Shown here: in pieces, positions 1 through 7,019 of the stretch
Layout of the letters: every line of letters starts with the position of its first letter
Numbering within the stretch: position 1 is the first letter of the stretch
Source of the DNA: Terriglobales bacterium
GTDB lineage: Bacteria > Acidobacteriota > Terriglobia > Bryobacterales > Bryobacteraceae
Length of the DNA stretch: 64,000 nt
Assembly (NCBI GenBank): GCA_027485675.1
Contig: JAIXQP010000021.1
Coordinates: 1-64,000 of the forward strand
Direction: 5' to 3'
The notes under the pieces: model-generated
Seen by the model: only the letters and a program-made list of their open reading frames with translations
What the model was told of the DNA's origin: nothing
The model's database searches: none
Program-made: the position numbers and the translations under genes

Positions 1-2269
1 ACCGCCGGCCCAGCTCCCGCCGCAGCGCGGGATAGTGCCGCTCCCAAAAGCCGGCCAGGTCCTGGGTAACCTGCACGGGCCGCTGATTCGGCGCCAGCAG
101 ATGCACCACCACCGGCGTCTGCCCGGCCCGCGGCGTCTCCTTCATGCCAAAGAAATCCTGCAAACGCGAAGCCACCCACGGCGGCTGGCCGTCCACGTAA
201 TGCACGGCCACGGACCGCCCCTTGGCCAGCTTCACGCGCTCCGGCGCCTTATTCTCGAACGCCGCCCGGTCCGGCATCCCGTCGAGCAGGATCCGCTCGA
301 GTCCCCCCTCCCCCAGCAGCCCCTTCAACTCCGCGAAGCTCCGCAGCCCGTAACAAGCCCCCGCGATCGCCTGCCGCAAGTCCGGCTCCGGCAACCCCGC
401 AAACCGCCAGCGCGCCAGCAATCCGGAGACATCCGCGAACCGTTCAATCCCCGCCTCCAGCGCCTTGGCGGCCAACAACTCCGCCGCCTGCTCCGCGTCC
501 GGCCCCCCGCTGCGCGTCTCCTCGATCACCATCCCGTCAAACAGCAGCGCGCTCACCCGCTCCACGCGCTCGGCGGTCCGGTTCCATTCCACTCCGTCCC
601 GGCTGTCCATCCGCTCCGGAAACAGGTCCAGCAGCCACTCCGGCTCCACCTTGCTCGCCAGCCGGATCAACGGCGTCCCCCGGTTCTCCATCTCAATCGC
701 CACCACCAGCTCCGCCTGCCGCACCCCGGAACTCTCCGCCAGCGCCGCCTGCCCCCCGGCCGCCAGCAGAATCTCCCCGTTCGGCCGCCGCTTCCCCAGC
801 CGGTCGCTAAACGCCGCCGTCAGCGCCAGCAGCAGCGCATGGTCGTCCTTGCGCGGCGGCCGCGCCGCCCGCCGTAACTGCTCATAGGTGCGGATCGTCT
901 GCGGTCCCCACGGCCGCTCCAGCAGCAGGAACAGGTCGGAATCCACGAGATGCGGCGGCTTGCCCTCCAGGCGGTCGCCGTTCGACAGCACCGCCGCCGC
1001 CCGGCAACCGTCCTCCCCGCCGTCCACAATCAGGCGCCCGAGCCGCGGGTGCACCGGCAACTGGGCAATCTTCTGCCCCAACGGGGTCAACGCCCCGTTC
1101 TCGACGACGCCCAAGCGCCCCAGCAACGTCTCCGCCGCCGCGATGGACGGCCCCGGCGGCGGCGTCAACCATGGCAGCGCCAACGGATCCTTCACCCCGC
1201 AACCGTGCAGGTTCACGAGCAGTTGCGACAGCTCCCGCCGCGTGATCTCCGGGGCGTCCTGCGCCGGCCGGCGGACAAACTCTTCCTGCGGATACAGCCG
1301 GATCACCCGCCCCGGCGCCGTCCGCGCGCTGCGGCCCGCCCGCTGCGCCGCCGAAGCCTGGCTGACCCGCGCCACCTCCACCGACGGCATCCCCGTCCAC
1401 GGCGAATCCACGGCCACGCGCGCCAGGCCGCTATCCACCACGGCCGTCACGCCCGGAATGGTAATCGAACTCTCGGCCACATTCGTCGCCAGAATCACTT
1501 TGGCTTCGTTTCGTAAAGCCAGTGCCTCGTCCTGCTCCTCCGGCGACATATCGCCGTGCAAGAGAAAAGTACGAAACGAAGCCAATAGCCGCTGCGCCCG
1601 CCGCATCTCGGCGATCCCCGGCAGAAAGACGAGCACATCGCCCGTCAACCCCTTTTTCGCCAGCCGCTCCACCCCCGCGGCCACCATCTGCTCGAGCGGC
1701 GCCCCCGAGTGCGGCGTGTACTCCACCTCCATCGGAAACAGCTTGCCTTCGCTCGTCAGCACCGGGCAGCCGCCCAGGTGCTCCGCGATCGGCGCGGCGT
1801 CGAGCGTCGCCGACATCACCACCAGCCGCAGGTCCGGCCGCTTCCGCCGCTGCAGGTCCAACAGCAGCGCCAGCGCCAGATCGCCGTCCAGATGCCGCTC
1901 GTGGAACTCATCGAGCACCACCACCTGCACGCCCCGCAGCGTCGCATCGCTCAGCAGCCGCCGCGTCAGCACGCCCTCGGTCAGAAACCGCAGCCGGGTC
2001 TTCGGCCCGCTCACATCTTCAAAGCGAACCTGATAGCCGACGGTCTCTCCCAACTTCTCGCCCCGTTCGGTCGCCACCCGCCGGGCCGCCAACCGCGCCG
2101 CCAGCCGCCGCGGCTCGAGCACCAGCACTTCGCCCATCCCCGCCGCCAGCAGCGCCGCCGGAACCCGCGTCGTCTTCCCCGCCCCAGGCGGGGCTTCAAT
2201 CACCAGATTGGGCGTCTTTTCAAGCGAAGCGACAATCTCCGGCAACAGGCTGTCAATTGGAAGTCTCAA
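1..2269 (-). CDS. hrpB: ATP-dependent RNA helicase HrpB (3' end outside window)
   Basis: DEAH-box helicase of the HrpB family, a cytoplasmic ATP-dependent RNA helicase. Translating the minus strand from a TTG at 2269 gives 756 uninterrupted codons. Visible are Walker A GAGKTT (residues 29-34), the DExH box DEFHER (120-125), an SAT motif shortly after, and at the window edge the HrpB-specific C-terminus (PPWVASRLQDFFGM, then APNQRPVQVTQDL and FWERHYP). Judging from family length only about 20 residues lie beyond base 1. TTG is chosen because the protein aligns from its first residues, AGGA lies 7 nt upstream, and a TAGGAT hexamer ends 6 nt upstream. Divergent from the aminotransferase with a 17-bp gap. 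Family assignment is very secure; the cellular role of HrpB is poorly defined in most bacteria. Confidence 0.93.
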   Translation of the reverse strand, partial: MRLPIDSLLPEIVASLEKTPNLVIEAPPGAGKTTRVPAALLAAGMGEVLVLEPRRLAARLAARRVATERGEKLGETVGYQVRFEDVSGPKTRLRFLTEGVLTRRLLSDATLRGVQVVVLDEFHERHLDGDLALALLLDLQRRKRPDLRLVVMSATLDAAPIAEHLGGCPVLTSEGKLFPMEVEYTPHSGAPLEQMVAAGVERLAKKGLTGDVLVFLPGIAEMRRAQRLLASFRTFLLHGDMSPEEQDEALALRNEAKVILATNVAESSITIPGVTAVVDSGLARVAVDSPWTGMPSVEVARVSQASAAQRAGRSARTAPGRVIRLYPQEEFVRRPAQDAPEITRRELSQLLVNLHGCGVKDPLALPWLTPPPGPSIAAAETLLGRLGVVENGALTPLGQKIAQLPVHPRLGRLIVDGGEDGCRAAAVLSNGDRLEGKPPHLVDSDLFLLLERPWGPQTIRTYEQLRRAARPPRKDDHALLLALTAAFSDRLGKRRPNGEILLAAGGQAALAESSGVRQAELVVAIEMENRGTPLIRLASKVEPEWLLDLFPERMDSRDGVEWNRTAERVERVSALLFDGMVIEETRSGGPDAEQAAELLAAKALEAGIERFADVSGLLARWRFAGLPEPDLRQAIAGACYGLRSFAELKGLLGEGGLERILLDGMPDRAAFENKAPERVKLAKGRSVAVHYVDGQPPWVASRLQDFFGMKETPRAGQTPVVVHLLAPNQRPVQVTQDLAGFWERHYPALRRELGRR

Positions 2270-2286
2270 AACGATATCCTATCGAG
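2270..2286. promoter_or_regulatory. Symmetric bidirectional leaderless promoter (hrpB / aminotransferase)
   Basis: The 17-bp gap holds the heptamer TATCCTA (2275-2281). Plus strand: TATCCT (2275-2280), 6 nt, ATG at 2287. Minus strand: TAGGAT (2281-2276), 6 nt, TTG at 2269. Both genes would start transcription at or next to the start codon. No convincing -35 box is seen. Prediction from sequence only. Confidence 0.6.
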
Positions 2287-3399
2287 ATGTCTTATACACT
2301 TGCTCCGTTATCTCCGCCTAAGCGATTACTGTTTGGACCGGGCCCGTCCATGGTGGCACCTCGCGTGTATGAGGCAATGGCAAAACCTGTCGTTGGCCAC
2401 TTGGACCCGTTCTTCTTCCAGGTAAACGAAGAGATCCGCGCCGGCCTCCAACAGGTTTTCGGCACCCAGAACCCCTTTACCCTCGCCCTCTCCGGCACCG
2501 GCAGCGCCGGTATGGAAGCCGCGGTCACCAACTTCGTCGAACCCGGCTCGAAGTTCCTCGTCTTCGCCAACGGCTACTTCTGCGACCGGCTCACCGAAAT
2601 GGGCATCCGCCAGGAAGCCAACGTCGTCCGCATCGAAAAGCCGTGGGGCCAGAAAGTTTCCGATGAGGAAGCCGCCGAAGCCATCCACCGCGAGAAACCG
2701 CAAGTGGTCGCCTTTGTCCACGGTGAGACCTCCACGGGCGTCTCCAACCCCGGCCACGCTATCGCCAAGGCCGCGCGCGAAGTGGACGCGCTCACCATCG
2801 CCGACTGCGTCACCTCGCTCGGCACCATGCCTATCAATCTGGACGCGGTCGGCCTCGACATCGCCTATAGCTGCACCCAGAAGGGCATGAGCTGTCCTCC
2901 GGGCCTTGCGCCCATCACGTGCTCGCCCCGCGCCATGGACCGCCTGCGCGCCCGCAAGTCTCCGCAGCGCACCTGGTATCTCGATCTCAAGCTGCTCAGC
3001 GAGTACTACGATGGCGCCCACCGCTATCACCACACGGCGCCCATCTCGATGTTCTACGCCCTGCGCGAAGGCATCGCGCTGATCCTCGACGAAGGGGTGG
3101 AAGCCCGTTTTGAGCGCCACCGGCAGAACGCCGCCAAGCTCACCGCCGGCCTCGAAGCGATGGGCCTCGAAATGCTCGTTCCGGCGGAAAACCGCATGTG
3201 GGCGCTGCACACCCCGAAGGTTCCCGCGGGCGTCAGCGACCTCGAAGTGCGCAAGAAGCTCATGGAGCGGCACGGCATCGAGATCCTCGGCGGCTTCGGC
3301 CCGCTGGCCGGCCAGGTCTTCCGCATCGGCCTGATGGGCGAAGGCTCGCAGTCCGCCCATGTGGATATGCTGCTCGGCGCCCTCAAGGAAGCGCTCTAA
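2287..3399 (+). CDS. Class V aminotransferase, alanine/serine-glyoxylate aminotransferase family
   Basis: PLP-dependent fold-type I aminotransferase of 370 residues, resembling alanine-glyoxylate and serine-glyoxylate (or serine-pyruvate) aminotransferases. The N-terminal LLFGPGPSMV segment is the family hallmark, and the PLP lysine is K199 in CTQKGMSCPPG. The middle HGETSTGV and D-C-V-T-S-L-G segments match phosphate and ring-binding positions of this family. The start at 2287 leaves a normal short N-terminus; longer in-frame extensions upstream would be antisense to hrpB and are not used. A TATCCT hexamer ends 6 nt before the ATG and there is no clear Shine-Dalgarno. Its stop overlaps the stop of the convergent ABC permease by 4 nt. 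Exact amino donor cannot be read from sequence. Confidence 0.9.
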   Translation: MSYTLAPLSPPKRLLFGPGPSMVAPRVYEAMAKPVVGHLDPFFFQVNEEIRAGLQQVFGTQNPFTLALSGTGSAGMEAAVTNFVEPGSKFLVFANGYFCDRLTEMGIRQEANVVRIEKPWGQKVSDEEAAEAIHREKPQVVAFVHGETSTGVSNPGHAIAKAAREVDALTIADCVTSLGTMPINLDAVGLDIAYSCTQKGMSCPPGLAPITCSPRAMDRLRARKSPQRTWYLDLKLLSEYYDGAHRYHHTAPISMFYALREGIALILDEGVEARFERHRQNAAKLTAGLEAMGLEMLVPAENRMWALHTPKVPAGVSDLEVRKKLMERHGIEILGGFGPLAGQVFRIGLMGEGSQSAHVDMLLGALKEAL

Positions 3400-4202
3400 A
3401 GCACGTCCGCAAAGCCGCGTTTCAAGTGGCGGAAGAACAGACCGCCCACGAAGAACGCTCCCACACTCCAACAGGCCATCACGGCCAATTCATCCGGGTT
3501 CGGCAGCTCTGTCGAGAGCAGCCGGGCCCGGTATGCTTTTACGAACAACGAAAGCGGATTCCCCCGCAGCAGAAACCGGACCCCCTCCGGCACCTGATCC
3601 TCGCTGATGAAGATCGGCGTGATCCAAAACCAGAGCGTCAGCAGGACGATCACGCCCTGCGCCGTATCCCGCAGATAGACCTGCAAACTCGCAAACACCC
3701 ATCCCACCCCGATCGCCAGCATCCCCAGCAGCCCCGTGTAAATCGGAAGGAAGAGCAGCGTCCAATAGAAGTGGCCATCCCAGAACGCCACCGCCGTCAC
3801 GGCCAGCAGCACGGCGAGCAGATGGTTCATCATCGAGGAGAAAAATACCGAAATCGGCAGCATTTCGCTGGGAAACAGCGTCTTCGTAATCAGGTTCGAG
3901 TGCTCGAGAATGGAGTTCGCGCTCCGCTGCACCGTCTCCTGGAACAGCATCCAGGGCAGATAGCCGCAGAGCAGAAACAGCGTGTAATTCTCCGTCGCCT
4001 CGCCGGGAGGCATCGGCGTCTTCATGCAGTAGGAAAACACGAACGTCCAACTCGCCAACTGCACAATCGGATGCACCAAACCCCACATCCAGCCGGCGGC
4101 CGAACCGATATACCGCTGCCGGAAATCACGTTGAATGAGTTGATACAGCAGATTACGGCGCGCAAACAGGTTGCGCAGAAACAAAGTACCGGGAAGCCCC
4201 AT
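3396..4202 (-). CDS. ABC-2 type transporter permease (polysaccharide-export-like), no ATPase partner nearby
   Basis: Integral inner-membrane protein of 268 residues with about six hydrophobic segments. The N-terminus (LLYQLIQRDFRQRYIGSAAG) and the later GWVFASLQVYLRDT segment are typical of ABC-2 permeases that export polysaccharides or polyol phosphates (KpsM/TagG/RfbA type). Such permeases normally sit beside a KpsT/TagH-type ATPase; none is in this window. The gene lies 10 nt behind the cupin gene on the same strand, so the two probably form one transcript. It converges on the aminotransferase with a 4-nt stop overlap. The exported substrate is unknown. Confidence 0.85.
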   Translation of the reverse strand: MGLPGTLFLRNLFARRNLLYQLIQRDFRQRYIGSAAGWMWGLVHPIVQLASWTFVFSYCMKTPMPPGEATENYTLFLLCGYLPWMLFQETVQRSANSILEHSNLITKTLFPSEMLPISVFFSSMMNHLLAVLLAVTAVAFWDGHFYWTLLFLPIYTGLLGMLAIGVGWVFASLQVYLRDTAQGVIVLLTLWFWITPIFISEDQVPEGVRFLLRGNPLSLFVKAYRARLLSTELPNPDELAVMACWSVGAFFVGGLFFRHLKRGFADVL

Positions 4203-4212
4203 GGAGTCTCTC

Positions 4213-4524
4213 TCAGTCTACCGGACCCCGGCCGCCCAGCGTCAGCAGCAGCGTCACATAAGTGGTCGCGCGCACGCCATGCACCTCGCCGGCCGGCAGC
4301 ACGAAGAAGGAGCCCGGCGACACCGGCTCCCACTCCCCACCCCGCAGGAGAGATCCTTCCCCAGCCAGGAAGTGCAGCGAGATCGGCGCGGGCGCCTGGT
4401 GCGCGGACAGTTCATGCCCCGGGGCGAACTGCAGCACCACCACCTTCAGACCCGGCTCGCTCGCCACCGTCCGGCTGACCATCGTCCGTCCGTTCCATTC
4501 CGGCTCCGTTAGCAGATCCATCAT
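4213..4524 (-). CDS. Small cupin-domain protein
   Basis: A 103-residue single-domain cupin (beta-barrel). Cupin motif 1 is seen around PGHELSAHQAP...ISLHFLAGEG, and motif 2 around PGSFFVLPAGEVHGV; metal-binding-type histidines are present in both, though motif 1 is partly degenerate. Function is not predictable: such proteins can be sugar isomerases, dioxygenase-like enzymes or ligand sensors. There are two adjacent ATGs (4524 and 4521) after a GGGGGG run. A TAGTCT hexamer ends 9 nt before the first. The gene is divergent from the PCYCYC lipoprotein and probably co-transcribed with the ABC permease 10 nt downstream. Confidence 0.82.
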   Translation of the reverse strand: MMDLLTEPEWNGRTMVSRTVASEPGLKVVVLQFAPGHELSAHQAPAPISLHFLAGEGSLLRGGEWEPVSPGSFFVLPAGEVHGVRATTYVTLLLTLGGRGPVD

Positions 4525-4544
4525 CCCCCCATTAGACTAGAAGT
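4525..4544. promoter_or_regulatory. Bidirectional -10 element between cupin and lipoprotein genes
   Basis: Heptamer TAGACTA (4533-4539). Plus strand TAGACT ends 6 nt before the lipoprotein ATG (4545); minus strand TAGTCT ends 9 nt before the cupin ATG (4524). Predicted near-leaderless transcripts both ways. Confidence 0.5.
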
Positions 4545-5015
4545 ATGCGCGCCCTACTACTCCTACTCCCCCTGCTGGCCCTGGTCGGCTGTACCACCGA
4601 ATCCCCCACCACCCCCACGCCCGTTCCCACCGCCAGCAACAAAAAAATTCCCGAGGCGCCCCCGATTCCCTACTTCCACGAAACCGCCGCCGCCGCCAAG
4701 CCCCTGCCGCTCACGCTCGACCCGAAGACCTTCACCGACCCCATCATCCAGAAGGCCTACCAGATCGCCAAAGAGATCCCCGAGATCCTCGCCCAGCAGC
4801 CCTGCTACTGCTACTGCGACCGCTCGGCCGGGCACAAGGGCCTGCTCGATTGCTTCCGCGACAACCACAGTTCGCATTGCGGCACCTGCATGAAGGAAGC
4901 GATCCTCGCCAAGAAACTCCACGACGAAAAGTACACGCCGGCTGAGATCCGCACCGCCATCATGCGCGGCGACTGGAAGACGGTAGATCTTGAGAACGCC
5001 CAATCCAGCCACTAA
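4545..5015 (+). CDS. Lipoprotein with PCYCYC cysteine motif (PF13798-like)
   Basis: A 156-residue predicted lipoprotein: hydrophobic signal followed by lipobox LVGC with the lipidated cysteine at 16, then a Thr/Pro-rich spacer to about residue 34. The C-terminal domain carries five further ordered cysteines plus one: C87, C89, C91 in PCYCYCD, C103 in GLLDCF, and C112/C115 in HCGTCMKE. This resembles the PCYCGC-motif family of unknown function. The spacing suggests metal or heme binding or disulfides, but that is inference. Transcription probably starts at the ATG (TAGACT, 6 nt). It is followed after 21 nt by the metalloprotease, which has its own -10-like box. Confidence 0.82.
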   Translation: MRALLLLLPLLALVGCTTESPTTPTPVPTASNKKIPEAPPIPYFHETAAAAKPLPLTLDPKTFTDPIIQKAYQIAKEIPEILAQQPCYCYCDRSAGHKGLLDCFRDNHSSHCGTCMKEAILAKKLHDEKYTPAEIRTAIMRGDWKTVDLENAQSSH

Positions 5016-5023
5016 CTATGCTG

Positions 5024-5029
5024 TAAACT
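5024..5029 (+). promoter_or_regulatory. -10-like TAAACT for the metalloprotease gene
   Basis: TAAACT ends 7 nt before ATG 5037; predicted leaderless start. No -35 match at 16-18 bp spacing. Confidence 0.4.
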
Positions 5030-5036
5030 CTCGGGC

Positions 5037-6974
5037 ATGACCGCAAAATGCGTCGTGCTGTTCGGGATAGCTACCATCCTCCTTGGCAAAGACGTCGTCC
5101 TCACCGAGGCCGGACGAGTCTCCCTTGACTTCGTCAACACCGAAGCCGAGTACCAAAACACGACGTTCCTCGTGCGGGCTGTTTTTCCCGGCGGGACCGA
5201 GGTCACCCTCGGTACCTCCGGCTGCTTGGCCGATACCCCGCGCAATGCGCGAGGCATTCCGCTCGTCACCGACAAGCGCTCGGCCTCCGGCTGCCGCGTC
5301 ACCCTGGATAGCAATCCCCGCACCCCGAACCAGATTGACGGCTTTCCCGCCGGAACCAGCTTCGAGCTTGGACTCTGCGTCGACAAACGCCAGGCCGGCG
5401 TCTGCGACGATTTCTGGTCCTCGGACCCGAGCAAGAACTCCGACAACGCCGACCATCTCCTGACCAAGGAGATCCATCCCGGCAGATACCAGGGCACCCT
5501 GCTGCAACTCGGCTGGGAAGACACGCGGAACAACGGCGACCAGGATTTCAACGACGCGATTCTCTACCTCCGCGTCGAACGGGACAGCGATGGCGACGGC
5601 CTCTGGGACGACTGGGAGACCTTCGGCGTGGACACCGATGGCGATGGCGAAATCGATCTCGATCTCCCTGCCCTCGGCGCCAGTCCCTTGCGCAAGGATG
5701 TCTTTCTCGAAATCGACTACATGGGCAAAGCTCCGGATGGTCATGACCACAAGCCGGCGGCGGAAGCCCTGCAGATCGTCGTCGACGCCTTCGCGGCGGC
5801 CCCGGTCCGGAATCCCGATGGCTCCACCGGCATCGACCTCCACATTGACGTGAGCAGCGAGATCCCCCATCAGGATGTGCTCATCTTCGGTACGGAGTTC
5901 GCCGCCCTCAAGGCGAACCGCGCTTACTTCGGCGAACGCAATCCCCGGCGCTTCGCCTACCGCTACGCTGTGTTCGGCCACCGCTACGACCGGGCCGATA
6001 ACCTCAGTGCCGGCGTCAGCGAAACGCCCGGCGACGACCTGATGGTCACGCTGCCGAATGACGACCCCGGCGCCGTCGCCGGGACGCTCATGCACGAACT
6101 CGGCCATAGCCTCGGTCTCCGCCACGGCGGGGGCGACGAGATCAATAACAAACCGAACTACCTCAGCGTGATGAACTATCGCCACCAGTTCCGAGGCGTT
6201 CCCTACCGGCAACAGACCTTCAAAGGCAGCCCCGATGCCAGCGACTTGCGCCCCGAACCGGAACAACTCCTCCACCGCTACGATTTTTCCCGCCTCGAAC
6301 TCCCGGCTCTGGACGAATCAAGACTGAACGAAGCCGCGCCCTTCTACCCCACGGCGAGCCTGCCTCCCCGCCGCCGTATCACGAATGCCAACCGGACGAT
6401 TGAAGAGCGGGTCGAAAGCCCGGCCGTCGCCTACAACTGCCGCTCCAGGGTCATCGTCGAACCCATCGTCGATGGAGACGGACTCGACTGGAACTGCGAC
6501 GGCAATCGCGGCGACCGCCTCGTGCAAGCGGACATCAACGGCGGCGAAGGAACCAACCTGCGCGGCTTCAACGATTGGACCAATCTCGTTTACCCCTTCC
6601 AGAATGACTCCTTGCGCTACGGTGCCGTTTACCCGGAGCCGGGCCTGGTCGAGCAGTCGCTCCGCCAAGCCGCCGAGGAGGAAGCCAAGATCATCCACCG
6701 GCCGGTGGCGACCATCGTGCCCACGGGGGGCCCGGCTCTCCAGCGCCAGAGTGAACTGGACGGCTCCCTGTCCACGGTTCCCGGTGGCGGGCGGATCGCC
6801 AGCTACCAGTGGCGCGTCACAGGGCTCCCCGCCGCCCTCACCAATCCGAACAGCCCCAAAGTGCAAGTCCAGTTCGGCGGCGGAGCGGGCCGCTACAGCT
6901 TTGAGCTGACGGTAACTGCAGAGAACGGTCTCTCCCACACCGCCCGGACCACCGTGGACTACAACGGCCGATAA
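5037..6974 (+). CDS. Secreted zinc metalloprotease-like protein with DUF4114-like and Ca-binding segments
   Basis: A 645-residue protein with a short hydrophobic N-terminus. Order of parts: a beta-rich N-terminal region; a DUF4114-like segment near 159-180 (GWEDTRNNGDQDFND); a thrombospondin-3-like Asp-rich stretch (DSDGDGLWDDWETFGVDTDGDG) near 183-205, probably calcium binding; the extended zinc motif HELGHSLGLRH (H353, E354, H357, H363), with a likely Met-turn at M379 (SVMNY); and a PKD/Ig-like domain over about the last 100 residues. The HExxHxxGxxH plus Met-turn is the metzincin pattern. Probably an exported protease acting on extracellular protein, but the substrate is unknown. It precedes the TIGR03437 protein by 45 nt, which has its own promoter. 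Confidence 0.85.
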   Translation: MTAKCVVLFGIATILLGKDVVLTEAGRVSLDFVNTEAEYQNTTFLVRAVFPGGTEVTLGTSGCLADTPRNARGIPLVTDKRSASGCRVTLDSNPRTPNQIDGFPAGTSFELGLCVDKRQAGVCDDFWSSDPSKNSDNADHLLTKEIHPGRYQGTLLQLGWEDTRNNGDQDFNDAILYLRVERDSDGDGLWDDWETFGVDTDGDGEIDLDLPALGASPLRKDVFLEIDYMGKAPDGHDHKPAAEALQIVVDAFAAAPVRNPDGSTGIDLHIDVSSEIPHQDVLIFGTEFAALKANRAYFGERNPRRFAYRYAVFGHRYDRADNLSAGVSETPGDDLMVTLPNDDPGAVAGTLMHELGHSLGLRHGGGDEINNKPNYLSVMNYRHQFRGVPYRQQTFKGSPDASDLRPEPEQLLHRYDFSRLELPALDESRLNEAAPFYPTASLPPRRRITNANRTIEERVESPAVAYNCRSRVIVEPIVDGDGLDWNCDGNRGDRLVQADINGGEGTNLRGFNDWTNLVYPFQNDSLRYGAVYPEPGLVEQSLRQAAEEEAKIIHRPVATIVPTGGPALQRQSELDGSLSTVPGGGRIASYQWRVTGLPAALTNPNSPKVQVQFGGGAGRYSFELTVTAENGLSHTARTTVDYNGR

Positions 6975-6981
6975 CAAACCG

Positions 6982-7010
6982 TTGCATTTGTTACGGGCGC
7001 AGGTTAACAT
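6982..7010 (+). promoter_or_regulatory. Sigma-70 type promoter of the TIGR03437 gene
   Basis: TTGCAT (6982-6987), 17-bp spacer, TAACAT (7005-7010). The -10 ends 9 nt before ATG 7020, so the predicted leader is only 2-4 nt. This is the best full -35/-10 pair next to a start codon in the window. Confidence 0.65.
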
Positions 7011-7019
7011 CCCTACACC

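Noticed and set aside
1522-2286. In-frame extension of the aminotransferase through 255 upstream codons
   Set aside because: The extension is antisense to hrpB and Pro/Ala/Ser-rich without homology; the family N-terminus begins just after ATG 2287.
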